Assembly: GCA_905235225.1 (NCBI GenBank)
Contig: CAJOKE010000027.1
Span: forward strand, 1 to 48,158
Source of the DNA: Paludibacteraceae bacterium
GTDB lineage: Bacteria; Bacteroidota; Bacteroidia; Bacteroidales; Paludibacteraceae
Length of the DNA: 48,158 bases
Direction: 5' to 3'
In this document: positions 8,483-17,676 of the stretch, one piece after another
Numbering within the stretch: the stretch's first letter is position 1
How the letters are laid out: every line of letters starts with the position of its first letter
Made by a program: the position numbers and the translations under genes
The notes under the pieces: generated by a model
Told to the model about the DNA's origin: nothing
Databases searched by the model: none
Seen by the model: only the letters and a program-made list of their open reading frames with translations

Positions 8483-9385
8483 ATGATATATTCCATGACC
8501 GGTTACGGAAAAGCCGAGTATATATTTTCCGACCACAAGACAATCGTAGAGATTCGTTCGCTGAACAGCAAGCAGCTTGACTTAACATTGAAACTGATGC
8601 CGCATTTCCATGACAAAGAGACAGAGATACGGCGTATCTTGTCTGCTGCATTGGAACGCGGCAAGGTAGATGTAGCAGTGTATATGACGGATATTGCCGG
8701 AGCCAATGTAAGCGGGCAGAGTTATACACCCATCAACAAAGAGGCATTCAAATACTACTACCACGAGTTATGCGCTCTGAAGGAAGAACTGCATATGCCG
8801 GAAACGACTGACCTGATACCGGCAATCATGCGTATTCCCGATGTACTGCGTGTAGCGGCAGACAACGGGATAAGTGATGAAGAATGGGTAATGCTGCAGG
8901 CAGCACTGACAGAGGCGATTGAGGCATTTACAGCCTTCCGCAAGCAGGAAGGTGCTGCCTTGGAAGCGATGTTCACCGAGAAGTTAGACGGCATATCCGC
9001 ATTACTTGCCGAAGTGGAGCCTTTTGAGAAGAACCGTGTAGAAAACATCCGGTTGAGTTTAGTCAAGAACCTCGACAAGCTTGCCGAAGAGACCAAGCAA
9101 CAGGTTGACAAGAACCGTCTTGAGGCAGAACTGATTTACTATCTGGAGAAATTAGACATAACCGAGGAGAAAGTCCGACTGACCAATCATATCAAATACT
9201 TCCGTGAAACGATGTCAGCCGTCGGAGCCGGTGTAGGCAAGAAACTGGGTTTTATAGCCCAAGAAATGGGGCGTGAAATCAACACACTCGGCAGCAAGAG
9301 CAATCAGTCCGAAATGCAGATTATCGTTGTCAAGATGAAAGACATACTGGAGCAAATCAAAGAACAAGTGCTGAACGTATTATGA
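8483..9385 (+). CDS. yicC: YicC family endoribonuclease-like protein
   Basis: The start MIYSMTGYGKAE is the family signature. The conserved C-terminal portion (KLGFIAQEMGREINTLGSK, about residues 250-268) is also present. YicC proteins have been linked to RNA cleavage and stationary-phase survival, but their role in Bacteroidetes is not settled. At 300 residues it is full length. It overlaps gmk by 4 bases (ATGA), and the yicC-gmk pairing is common in bacteria. Confidence 0.9.
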   Translation: MIYSMTGYGKAEYIFSDHKTIVEIRSLNSKQLDLTLKLMPHFHDKETEIRRILSAALERGKVDVAVYMTDIAGANVSGQSYTPINKEAFKYYYHELCALKEELHMPETTDLIPAIMRIPDVLRVAADNGISDEEWVMLQAALTEAIEAFTAFRKQEGAALEAMFTEKLDGISALLAEVEPFEKNRVENIRLSLVKNLDKLAEETKQQVDKNRLEAELIYYLEKLDITEEKVRLTNHIKYFRETMSAVGAGVGKKLGFIAQEMGREINTLGSKSNQSEMQIIVVKMKDILEQIKEQVLNVL

Positions 9386-9945
9386 TACTTATTTTTTCAG
9401 CCCCGAGCGGTGCGGGCAAAAGCACGCTAATCAATTATCTGCTGACGCAGCGTCATGATTTGGAGTTTTCGGTAAGTGCAACGACACGTTTGCCTCGCGG
9501 TCAAGAGGAACACGGGAAAGAGTATTACTTTATCACCAATCCTGAGTTCGAGCGACTGATACGAGACGAGCAGTTAGTCGAGTGGCAACAGGTATATAGC
9601 GGCACGTACTACGGGACGCTCAAGTCAGAGATAGAGCGGATAGAGTCTGCGGGACACCATGTTGTATTTGATGTGGATGTGAAGGGCGGAATCAATCTGA
9701 AGAATATCTTCGGAGACAAAGCGCGCAGCATATTTGTAGCACCGCCATCGGTTGCAGAACTGCGCAAGCGATTAATCGGACGCGCCACCGATTCCCCTGA
9801 GAAGATAGAGGAGCGTGTTGCGAAAGCAACAACCGAGATGGAAGACGCCCAATACTTTGACACCGTTATCGTCAATGACAACCTTGAGAAGGCAAAGATG
9901 GAGTTAATGAACGAAGTGGCGACATTTCTTGAAGATGAAAAATAA
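9382..9945 (+). CDS. gmk: Guanylate kinase
   Basis: Guanylate kinase phosphorylates GMP to GDP. The P-loop FSAPSGAGKST (residues 5-15), the GMP-binding segment (TTRLPRGQEEHGKEYYF) and the FDVDVKGG motif are all visible. The length of 187 residues is normal. Translation is probably coupled to yicC through the ATGA overlap. Confidence 0.96.
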   Translation: MILIFSAPSGAGKSTLINYLLTQRHDLEFSVSATTRLPRGQEEHGKEYYFITNPEFERLIRDEQLVEWQQVYSGTYYGTLKSEIERIESAGHHVVFDVDVKGGINLKNIFGDKARSIFVAPPSVAELRKRLIGRATDSPEKIEERVAKATTEMEDAQYFDTVIVNDNLEKAKMELMNEVATFLEDEK

Positions 9946-9972
9946 TTTTCCGGTCATCAAAATTTCAAGATT

Positions 9973-10707
9973 ATGAACAGTATCTATACCGTTATTTTTG
10001 CGGCAGTGTTGCCGCCGTTTCTACTGATTTTATATGTCTGGTGGAAGGACAAGTACCAACGCGAGCCGTTCAGTCAGATTGCCAAAGGGTTCTTCTATGG
10101 CGTATTGTCCGCGGGTATTGCTTTAGGTTTGGAAACCGCATTGTCCGCCATGATGCTTGTACCGAACGAGGTGGTCACCCCGTTTCAGGCGTTTTGGAAA
10201 GCGTTTGTAGGTGCCGCCATACCCGAAGAATTAGCTAAGCTGTTCATGCTGTGGCTGCTATTACGCCGCAACAAATACTTTGACGAACGGTTTGACGGTA
10301 TCGTTTACGCGAGCTGTATCGCGATGGGTTTTGCGGCAACGGAGAATATCATTTACCTGTTTTCGAACATTGACAACTGGCAGTCGGTTGCAGTAGGTCG
10401 TGCGATGTTTGCCGTACCCGGTCACTGGCTGTTCGGCGTAGCGATGGGTTATTTTTATTCGATGATTTATTTCGGCGACATGAACTGGCGCAAAGCAAAC
10501 CGTGTGTTCTGGATTCCGGTGCTGCTTCACGGCACCTATGACGGTTTGTTGTTTTTGTCGAATGTCAGCACGATGTGGTCAGGCATTATCTTGATGTGCT
10601 TCTATATATTCTGTTTCAAGATGCTGCAGTACGGTCGCAGAAGGATTTCCGAACATTTATCACGTGACAAGAAAGACCCGACTCAAGCGGCGTTTTGGCA
10701 ATCGTAA
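9973..10707 (+). CDS. PrsW family intramembrane metalloprotease-like protein
   Basis: A polytopic membrane protein of 244 residues with about seven to eight hydrophobic segments. It carries the PrsW family residues: PEELAK (Glu85-Glu86, Lys89), ATENIIY (about 125), GHWLFG (about 152) and HGTYDG (about 187). PrsW in Bacillus cleaves an anti-sigma factor in the membrane. The substrate here is unknown and no anti-sigma gene is nearby. It starts 27 bases after gmk and is probably the last gene of the prmA operon. It ends directly against the convergent gene at 10708, with no spacer. Confidence 0.8.
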   Translation: MNSIYTVIFAAVLPPFLLILYVWWKDKYQREPFSQIAKGFFYGVLSAGIALGLETALSAMMLVPNEVVTPFQAFWKAFVGAAIPEELAKLFMLWLLLRRNKYFDERFDGIVYASCIAMGFAATENIIYLFSNIDNWQSVAVGRAMFAVPGHWLFGVAMGYFYSMIYFGDMNWRKANRVFWIPVLLHGTYDGLLFLSNVSTMWSGIILMCFYIFCFKMLQYGRRRISEHLSRDKKDPTQAAFWQS

Positions 10708-11565
10708 TCAGAACGTGATGCATGCTGTGAGAGCGGGTGTATACGGATCAATCATTGTCGGAGCCAAGCGCATGGAGTAGCCTTTGAATTTACTATCGAC
10801 GACCATCCGTCTGGCACCCCGTGCGACTCCGGCATCTATAATATTATAAATCCATAATCCTGCCAAAGCACCAATACAGATATAACTACCAGTTCCCCAG
10901 TTGTTTGCCGTGTTTGTATAGTTTTTAATATTCGTGGCATTATGGTCTTTGTTTGCCAGAGCCATGTATCCGGCTTTGGTAGATTCACAGAACACTATGC
11001 CACCTGCAGCAAGAACGGAAAAGCCCATAATCAATCCACCTTTCAGGTAGGAGCCTTTATACATTTGTCCTGCACCCGGGATGATAGACAGTGCCACCGG
11101 TCCAAAGCCGTATTTGTCTGTAAGGCGTGTATATTCAACAGCTCTGGCACCGGGACGCACGACTTGGTATAAGACATAACAGCGGTACTTGTTAGAATAG
11201 CCTATACGCACGTATTCCCAATAGGAGTCCACTTCCTTGCAATCCATGGGAACAGCGACGGGCGAACCTTCAAGCATAACTTTAATCTCGTTACTGCCAT
11301 TCCCTTTGACCTGCCATTCGGCATATCGGTTGACTTCCCAAGACTGAGGGAGATAGTTAGTCAGTTCCATTAGGGATTTCCGGTGCATGTCATTCAGGTT
11401 ATCAACATAGACCTGCACGACACGATATGCGATATTGGGATTTTCCGATTTGGGTGTATGTTTTACCCAATGCGGAATCATTTTATCGGACTTTTGCAAC
11501 GTATTATTTGCTTGTACCAATCCGATGGCAAAGAAGCAGCATAAGAGCAGGAGAATCTTTTTCAT
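10708..11565 (-). CDS. Predicted membrane protein, DUF5683-like C-terminus
   Basis: A 285-residue protein with an N-terminal signal peptide (MKKILLLLCCFFAIG). A soluble region (residues 25-160) contains a conserved-looking tract ending in YRCYVLYQV. The C-terminal part (about 165-255) has two or three hydrophobic segments starting SIIPGAGQMYKGSYLKGG, the pattern of DUF5683-type membrane proteins. The function is unknown. The ATG at 11565 is preferred over an in-frame TTG at 11574. It starts 12 bases after the large lipoprotein gene and is probably co-transcribed with it. Confidence 0.65.
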   Translation of the reverse strand: MKKILLLLCCFFAIGLVQANNTLQKSDKMIPHWVKHTPKSENPNIAYRVVQVYVDNLNDMHRKSLMELTNYLPQSWEVNRYAEWQVKGNGSNEIKVMLEGSPVAVPMDCKEVDSYWEYVRIGYSNKYRCYVLYQVVRPGARAVEYTRLTDKYGFGPVALSIIPGAGQMYKGSYLKGGLIMGFSVLAAGGIVFCESTKAGYMALANKDHNATNIKNYTNTANNWGTGSYICIGALAGLWIYNIIDAGVARGARRMVVDSKFKGYSMRLAPTMIDPYTPALTACITF

Positions 11566-11577
11566 TTGTGTCAATAT

Positions 11578-12336
11578 TTATTCGTCAAACACAGGAACAG
11601 CAAAACCGTCAATAGTTTCGTATTTCCATTTTTTATATTCAGTCGGACCATTGGATGTTACCCAGTTATTTAGGAGAGTGACAATGTCTTGGTTAGAACC
11701 TTTCAGATAGCATCCTGCATTATCATGCATATACCATGCATCGATATAATTGTCTGTGCCGACACCTGACTCTTGCCCGATATTATTGACAAGATCATAA
11801 AGCCAATAAGAATTATTATAATTGATATCCACATAAACACTACTATAATTGCGTGAAACATCTTTAAGAATTGTATGTACTAATCCTGCTCGCTCGCTAA
11901 CACAATTAATCACATGTAATATTCCTTGCATACGGCTATAACGAGAATCACTAAGTTCATAGCCTTTTATTTCTGCTTTGGCACAAATACCTCCTGCATA
12001 ACTATTACTATAAATTTGGGCCATATTGCCACAGTTATAGATATGTACGCCAACAGAATATGTAGGCGAATTATTACCATAATAGGTAGATTCACCTATA
12101 TTGTAAGCTTGCACATGTCCAACGATTCCGCCTGCGCCACCTGCGCTACCATTAGAGGCAGTAATAACACCCTTATTATAGCAATTATTTATTGATTTAA
12201 CATTGTCAACGGTACTTTCGATGAAATACTGTCCGCATATTCCTCCTACATAATCACCGCCCGTAATAGACGCGGTATTATTATTTCCACTGAATAATCC
12301 CCCTTCACTTTTTCCACTTATACCTCCTACATAATC
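11578..12336 (-). pseudogene. 3' part of the large surface lipoprotein gene, out of frame
   Basis: From 12336 downward the minus strand continues the lipoprotein coding sequence in a different frame. It reads DYVGGISGKSEGGLFSGNNN, then a second TGGDYVGGICG repeat, then GGIVGHV and a C-terminal region ending VPVFDE. These Gly-rich units are the same GLUG-type repeats that end the first part, so both belong to one gene. Starts inside this piece (such as the ATG at 12114) are internal. The fragment is about 250 residues. See the entry at 12305-15415 for the break. Confidence 0.75.
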
Positions 12337-15300
12337 TTCCTGTACTATTAATAGTACCTTGATTGACGCAGTCTTTGATAGTACCCGTAGAGGATGCGGC
12401 TATGCCCCCTGCGGAACCATTAGCATTAATAGCCACAGAACTTATACAATTTATAATAGTACCCGTATTAGTTGCTGCAATACCTGCGGTATTGTTCGCA
12501 CCGGATGAAGTACCAGATACCCTTACATTCTGTATGGTTCCGCTGTTATTGCCAAACAATCCGCCAAAACCAGTGGTGTTATTCATACCGCTAATATTCA
12601 TTCCGTTACCGTCAAAGTTTCCGGCAAAGGTATTAGAGCCATTCCCGATAGGCGTCCAAGTAAGATTATTAAGACTGATATTTGTCGTCAATTTGAAATA
12701 CACGCCATTATAGGTAGTACCTGCATTGACATTTTTGGCGATCAGTGCCAGCTGGTCAGCGGCGGTTACCTGAATAGGATTACCGGCAGTACCCATACCG
12801 CCGCCGAACTTTGTAGCAATAGTTCCATCCCACACATCGTTATCTATATTTGTAGTTTGGAATGGCATGTCGTCACTATAGGAAGTACCAATCGCATTGA
12901 CTGCATACGCACGTACATGAATAGTACTCAATTCGGGAAGTCCTGTTATTTTAACGGTAAAGTTATCCTTTGACAACTGATATTTACCCATATTATCCGT
13001 TAACGTGGGGTTCGCCGTAGTTGACCAGATAATACCACATTCGGTAACAGGCGAATTACCGTCGCTGACAATACTGGAAGACACTGTTGCCGTTGTTTTT
13101 CCGATATTGTCAACAATGACACTTGACAATTGCGGTCGTGTGATAGCCCCTGTTTTGAACTGTGTTGCCGTCGGGCTATAGTTGATACCCATATTATTCA
13201 CGGCGAACGCGCGCACGTAGTAAGTTGTGTTTTGGTCCAAGTCAGTCAGTTTTTTGCCTAACGCTTTCGAGTTGGGGTCACACTCCACATAAGCATTATC
13301 CACCGTAGGCAATTCTACTGCGCCATAACAGAATCCGCAAGATGTAATCTCTGCATTTCCGTTTGAAACGACCGTAGCCGTGAGTTGTACAGATGTAGGT
13401 TTGATGTCGGTAACTGACACATCCGACAATGTCGGCAGCGTTACTTCGGCAGTCGTCGTAAACCGTTGGTCACTGCCATAGTAGATATTTCCGTCGGATG
13501 TAATAATATAAGCTCTCGCATAATACGCTGTTTGTTTAAGCAAGCCCTCAATACGGCAAGTGAATGTACCACCATTAATAGCCTGACGCGGTGTAGGAGT
13601 TTGTCTGTCAGAACGGATCAATGCAGATGCAGGCTGTTGCACAGTGCCTCGTGTTACCAAGGTTGCAGCCCCAATAGGTTTGCTTGTAGGAGTTACACGG
13701 GCAGGTTTATTTTGTCCGCCTTCTGTAGCAACGATATAATTCCCATTTTTGTTAGGTTGCGGTGAAGTTCCCCAACAAACGCCTTTTTCTATAATCTCAT
13801 TTCCGCCGGTATCTGTTATTTCACCACCGACAGTAGCGGCGTTATGAATGATTGCCGTCGGTTCCAAAGTTTTCACCACAGCTAATCCTTTATAGGTAGT
13901 GAATGTCAATGTTTCTCCATAAGCCGTGCCTTTGTCATTAGTGGCATACGCCCGATAATAATAAACGGTGTTAGCATCCAAGTTTTCAAAGGCGGATGTG
14001 AAAGTGCCAGTTTGTTTTGTTTCACCGAGATCCGTGAATTTGGCAGTTTCGAGTGTAGGTTCGTCCGCAGTAGATAGTACGTGTCCATAATGTGAAACAG
14101 CCTCAACATTACCCAAGGAGCCAACTTGTCCAGTAAGAGAGACTGTAGCGGAAGTAATGTCCAGTGCCTGCCCTGTGATTACAGTAGGCATAGTCGGGAG
14201 TTGAGCTGTAGTGAATACCTGCACTTCGTCGCTATATGACAACCCGACACTATTTTCAGCATATGCCCTATAAGTATAGAACGTTTCAGATTTGAGATTA
14301 GTCACAAAAGACTCAAATGCCATCGGTTTGGTACAGTCTCCCAAATTGGTAAAGTTATTATCCACGGTAGGTATTCCATCCCCTTCTACCCAGCAGAATC
14401 CATAGCGTGTAATGGCGGCACTACCCGGTGAAACGACAGTACCGTGCATAATGACACTATTATATTTGACTTCAGTCGGTTTTTCGACTGTAATTGTCGG
14501 CTTTTCATTTATGGCGACCGCCATTTTTACAGGAACAGAGACAGTTCCACTATCGACCGTAAATAAAATGGAAGAAGTATAATTCCCCGAAGACAAACCT
14601 TCCCGTGAAACGAAGGCATTCAGATATTCAGTATCTGTGACCTCGCCGCTTGTACGCTCTAAAGTCAACCATTTGTTAGCAGATTCTGCTTTATATTTGA
14701 CTGTACCCTTTTTGCTGACATTAGTAATCATCATCTGTATCGAGTTGGTAAGTGACCCAAAGTCCAATTCAGCAGGTTCGACTTCGATATTAACGCCAAT
14801 AACGCTGACAGAGACCAAGACAGTCTGACTTCCTCCGTTGGATGAGACGATGACTGAACCGATATATGCGCCACGTTCCAATTTAGTACGATCAACCGTA
14901 ACGTTAACTGTTTGTGATTTTTTTGTTACAGATCCACCTTTAGGTGAGCAAATGAGCCATGGGACCTCATAGCCAAGCTCCCATATAAGTTCACCTTTGC
15001 CTTTGTTGGATATATCAAAAGACAGGGTATTGATTTCTTTACCGAAATCCAAGGCATTAGTGGATATTTGAAGTTCGGGGACAATGGGATCCATCGAAAT
15101 CTGGATAGAAGCATCCACGCCTGCTTTTACGACCACATTCTGTTCATAATCCTCATAACTATCCTTGCTAAAAGCAACCGTGTAAGTACCGGGTTCCAAA
15201 TCCGTAAAATTGAAACTACCATTGTCACCAGTCATTTGGCTGACGCCGGTTTGCTTAAGCATTACATTCACTCCAGAGATGGCCTGTTTAGTGTCAGAAT

Positions 15301-15415
15301 CTTTCACGAAACCGGAAATAGAGCCAAACACATTTGGTTCCTCTTTTACACAACCGGAAATAACCGCCAAAATCAGTGAAATCAACAAAACTAATACAGA
15401 GATTTTACTTTTCAT
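12305..15415 (-). CDS. Large multidomain surface lipoprotein (carboxypeptidase-regulatory-like, BACON, Fn3-like, GLUG repeats), frameshifted near its 3' end
   Basis: The protein starts with a lipoprotein signal (lipobox ending ISGC, about residue 22). A carboxypeptidase-regulatory-like beta domain follows (about 30-110, GSISGFVKDSDTKQAISGV), then BACON-type modules (about 115-300). At least five fibronectin-III-like repeats of 80-100 residues come next, with the recurrent phrase TYYVRAFAVNNMG or similar. GLUG-type repeats start near residue 900 (GGLFGNNSGTIQNVRVSG). Such proteins are surface-exposed and often bind glycans or other polymers; the ligand is unknown. The frame breaks at 12334-12340 and ends in a short unrelated tail, RLCRRYKWKK. 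Removing one base there restores an open frame of about 1278 residues down to 11578. Confidence 0.85.
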   Translation of the reverse strand: MKSKISVLVLLISLILAVISGCVKEEPNVFGSISGFVKDSDTKQAISGVNVMLKQTGVSQMTGDNGSFNFTDLEPGTYTVAFSKDSYEDYEQNVVVKAGVDASIQISMDPIVPELQISTNALDFGKEINTLSFDISNKGKGELIWELGYEVPWLICSPKGGSVTKKSQTVNVTVDRTKLERGAYIGSVIVSSNGGSQTVLVSVSVIGVNIEVEPAELDFGSLTNSIQMMITNVSKKGTVKYKAESANKWLTLERTSGEVTDTEYLNAFVSREGLSSGNYTSSILFTVDSGTVSVPVKMAVAINEKPTITVEKPTEVKYNSVIMHGTVVSPGSAAITRYGFCWVEGDGIPTVDNNFTNLGDCTKPMAFESFVTNLKSETFYTYRAYAENSVGLSYSDEVQVFTTAQLPTMPTVITGQALDITSATVSLTGQVGSLGNVEAVSHYGHVLSTADEPTLETAKFTDLGETKQTGTFTSAFENLDANTVYYYRAYATNDKGTAYGETLTFTTYKGLAVVKTLEPTAIIHNAATVGGEITDTGGNEIIEKGVCWGTSPQPNKNGNYIVATEGGQNKPARVTPTSKPIGAATLVTRGTVQQPASALIRSDRQTPTPRQAINGGTFTCRIEGLLKQTAYYARAYIITSDGNIYYGSDQRFTTTAEVTLPTLSDVSVTDIKPTSVQLTATVVSNGNAEITSCGFCYGAVELPTVDNAYVECDPNSKALGKKLTDLDQNTTYYVRAFAVNNMGINYSPTATQFKTGAITRPQLSSVIVDNIGKTTATVSSSIVSDGNSPVTECGIIWSTTANPTLTDNMGKYQLSKDNFTVKITGLPELSTIHVRAYAVNAIGTSYSDDMPFQTTNIDNDVWDGTIATKFGGGMGTAGNPIQVTAADQLALIAKNVNAGTTYNGVYFKLTTNISLNNLTWTPIGNGSNTFAGNFDGNGMNISGMNNTTGFGGLFGNNSGTIQNVRVSGTSSGANNTAGIAATNTGTIINCISSVAINANGSAGGIAASSTGTIKDCVNQGTINSTGRLCRRYKWKK

Positions 15416-15441
15416 AATCCTATTACTTAATAATTTGGCGA

Positions 15442-15472
15442 CAAAAGTAGTGTTTTTTTTTCATATATCAAA
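15442..15472 (-). promoter_or_regulatory. Promoter of the large lipoprotein gene
   Basis: On the minus strand, TTTG (15472-15469), a 19-base spacer and TACTTTTG (15449-15442) match the consensus. The -33 box lies right beside the terminator of the upstream tnaA operon. Confidence 0.7.
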
Positions 15473-15473
15473 A

Positions 15474-15501
15474 AAAAAGTGCGGGTGACCGCACTTTTTT
15501 T
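15474..15501 (-). terminator. Intrinsic terminator after tnaA
   Basis: The stem GTGCGG (15479-15484) with CCGCAC (15489-15494) is extended by A/T pairs on both sides. It has a 4-base GTGA loop and long T/A runs. It lies about 90 bases after the tnaA stop and is symmetric enough to act in both directions. Confidence 0.8.
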
Positions 15502-15592
15502 TAACAGGGCTTGCGGAGAATGCTAATGTGTACCGCGGAATGAATCTGTAGTATGATGTTTGTTTACGGAGTAATATGGGGTTGCCGGGGGA

Positions 15593-16969
15593 CTAAGTGA
15601 GTCGTTCGAGTTCGACGGTGAAGTGTCTCATGAGCGGTGCTTCTTTGACAATACGCAGTCCGCGTGTGATGTTATCACGGCGGTCATAGACGTTTTTGAG
15701 TGCGGCAGCAATGACATCCATATGGTTGTTAGTATAAACCCGCCTCGGAATACAGAGGCGCACGAAATCAAGTCCTCCAAACCGATTCAGGCGCGTAACG
15801 GGGTCACGGTCGGCAAGGATATATCCGATTTCACAAGCACGTATTCCTGCTTCGAGGTAGAGTTCGCAGGTCAGGGTCTGCGCAGGGAATTCCTCTTTAG
15901 GGATATTCGAAAGTACTTTGTCGGCATCGACAAAGATAGCGTGACCGCCTGCGGGACGCTGGTAAGGAATGCCATATTCGTCCAGTTTGGCAGCAAGGTA
16001 TTGTACTTGTCGGATACGGGTATCCAGCATGTCAAACTCGGTATTTTCCATCAGTCCGACAGCGAGTGCCGCCATATCCCGTCCATTCATACCGCCATAG
16101 GTTATAAATCCTTCAAACGGGATACAGAACTGTTTGCAGCCTTCATACCAATCTTCACGGTTAGTGGCGATAAATCCGCCCATATTGACGAGTCCGTCTT
16201 TTTTGGCGGACATGGTCATCGAGTCCACATAGGAGAACATCTCGCGTGCAATCTGTTTGATGGATTTATCGGCATATCCGGGTTCGCGTGTTTTGATGAA
16301 ATAGGCATTTTCGGCAAACCGTGCGGAGTCCATATTGACGGGAACGCCATATTTGTGGCAGAGTTCGCACGTTGCTTTAATATTCGCCATGGAAACGGGC
16401 TGTCCGCCAACGGTGTTGTTGGTGACGGTGAGAACCATGAACGGCACGTTTCCTTGGTTTTCGCGCAGTACTTTTTCAAGTTTTTCTAGGGACACATTTC
16501 CTTTGAACGGAGCCTCAAGTTGTGTGTTTCGTGCTTCGTCACAAGTGACATCAACGGCGAGTGCTTTACGCGCTTCGATATGTCCTTTGGTAGTGTCGAA
16601 GTGTGCGTTTCCGGGGATGACCTGTCCCTGTTTGACGAGGTATGAGAAGAGTACATTTTCGGCAGCGCGTCCCTGGTGTGTAGGGATGACATAATTGAAT
16701 CCGGTGAGTGCGGTGACGACATCTTTGAATTCAAAGAAAGAGCGTGCGCCGGAGTAACTCTCGTCTCCGGTCATGATTGCCGCCCATTGCCTGTCGGACA
16801 TAGCACCTGTTCCCGAGTCCGTGAGCAGGTCGATATAGACATGCTCGGACTTGAGCATAAAGACATTGTTTTTTGCTTGGCGGAGCCATTGCTCACGCTC
16901 TTGACGAGTGGATTTACGGATGGGTTCGACCATTTTGATTTTCCACGATTCTGCAAAAGGAAGTTCCAT
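15593..16969 (-). CDS. tnaA: Tryptophanase (tryptophan indole-lyase)
   Basis: A PLP enzyme that splits tryptophan into indole, pyruvate and ammonia. The sequence closely follows the Bacteroides-type tryptophanase: MELPFAESWKIKMVEPIRK at the start, YIDLLTDSGTGAMSD, PTHQGRAAENV, then MTMSAKKDGLVNMGG holding the PLP lysine (about residue 256), and a C-terminal RRVYTNNHMDVI. The related tyrosine phenol-lyase is the main alternative, but the AKKDG context and N-terminus favour tryptophanase. The length of 458 residues is normal. There is no TnaC-like leader upstream. Instead it follows a secreted-protein gene by 27 bases and seems to be transcribed from the fic promoter. Confidence 0.88.
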   Translation of the reverse strand: MELPFAESWKIKMVEPIRKSTRQEREQWLRQAKNNVFMLKSEHVYIDLLTDSGTGAMSDRQWAAIMTGDESYSGARSFFEFKDVVTALTGFNYVIPTHQGRAAENVLFSYLVKQGQVIPGNAHFDTTKGHIEARKALAVDVTCDEARNTQLEAPFKGNVSLEKLEKVLRENQGNVPFMVLTVTNNTVGGQPVSMANIKATCELCHKYGVPVNMDSARFAENAYFIKTREPGYADKSIKQIAREMFSYVDSMTMSAKKDGLVNMGGFIATNREDWYEGCKQFCIPFEGFITYGGMNGRDMAALAVGLMENTEFDMLDTRIRQVQYLAAKLDEYGIPYQRPAGGHAIFVDADKVLSNIPKEEFPAQTLTCELYLEAGIRACEIGYILADRDPVTRLNRFGGLDFVRLCIPRRVYTNNHMDVIAAALKNVYDRRDNITRGLRIVKEAPLMRHFTVELERLT

Positions 16970-16996
16970 GGTATAGGGGATTTAGAAGATTTCAGG

Positions 16997-17662
16997 TTAT
17001 TTGATTTCGGTGCCGGTGAGGGTATAGGTATTCCCTTCGCGCAGGATGTATGTTTTGCCGTTCATGATAACGACGCGGGTATTGGGATTGGGGTCAGTTT
17101 GTATGTTCTGTATAGGAGCAGGTTCGACCGTTGTGATGATCATTTTCTTGGTCATACATGTCCCTGCCCCGTCTTTGTTCTGTTCAGCACAGTCAATGCC
17201 ATATTCGCATTTATGTCCGACGATGAAGGTGACATCCTGCGTGTTGCCGCTCCAGAAGAGTTTGTATTCCCGGAAGGAATCGGTAGGGTCTTTTCCGAGA
17301 TAGGGTGTGTCCATTGTACCATTGGACGGTGTGAGTTGTGCGAGTTTATAGTGTCCGTTACCGCCGATAACGAACGTGACGGCGGTAATTTCGGCATTTT
17401 TGAGGCTTTCGATACGGAGGGTGTTGTCGGCATAGAGTCGCAGGAGTAATCCGGCTTTGCTATCCTCACCGAATTGCGGTCCGCTTTCGCCAGAGGCTTT
17501 ATCGGTAGTAAAGCGAAACATGCCGTCGGGTGTCGTGAAATCGGACGAAGGAATTTGTGATTTGTAGTTGGGGAAGACGGTACTCCACTCGTAGTTATGT
17601 TCAGTAGCGGCGATGTTGATGGTTGCCAATAAGGCAATGAAGGTTAAAAGGATGTTTCGCAT
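16997..17662 (-). CDS. Secreted protein with C-terminal sorting-like motif
   Basis: A 221-residue protein with a signal peptide (MRNILLTFIALLATINIA) and no family I recognise in its body. Residues 30-165 look like a single beta-rich domain (LLLRLYADNTLRIESLKNAE, then TFVIGGNGHYKLAQL), possibly binding or lectin-like. Two Cys pairs may form disulfides. It ends in NGKTYILREGNTYTLTGTEIK-type sequence (about residues 200-221), the tail shared by three other secreted proteins here. It lies between fic (14-base gap) and tnaA (27-base gap). Confidence 0.7.
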   Translation of the reverse strand: MRNILLTFIALLATINIAATEHNYEWSTVFPNYKSQIPSSDFTTPDGMFRFTTDKASGESGPQFGEDSKAGLLLRLYADNTLRIESLKNAEITAVTFVIGGNGHYKLAQLTPSNGTMDTPYLGKDPTDSFREYKLFWSGNTQDVTFIVGHKCEYGIDCAEQNKDGAGTCMTKKMIITTVEPAPIQNIQTDPNPNTRVVIMNGKTYILREGNTYTLTGTEIK

Positions 17663-17676
17663 AGTATTATATGGTG

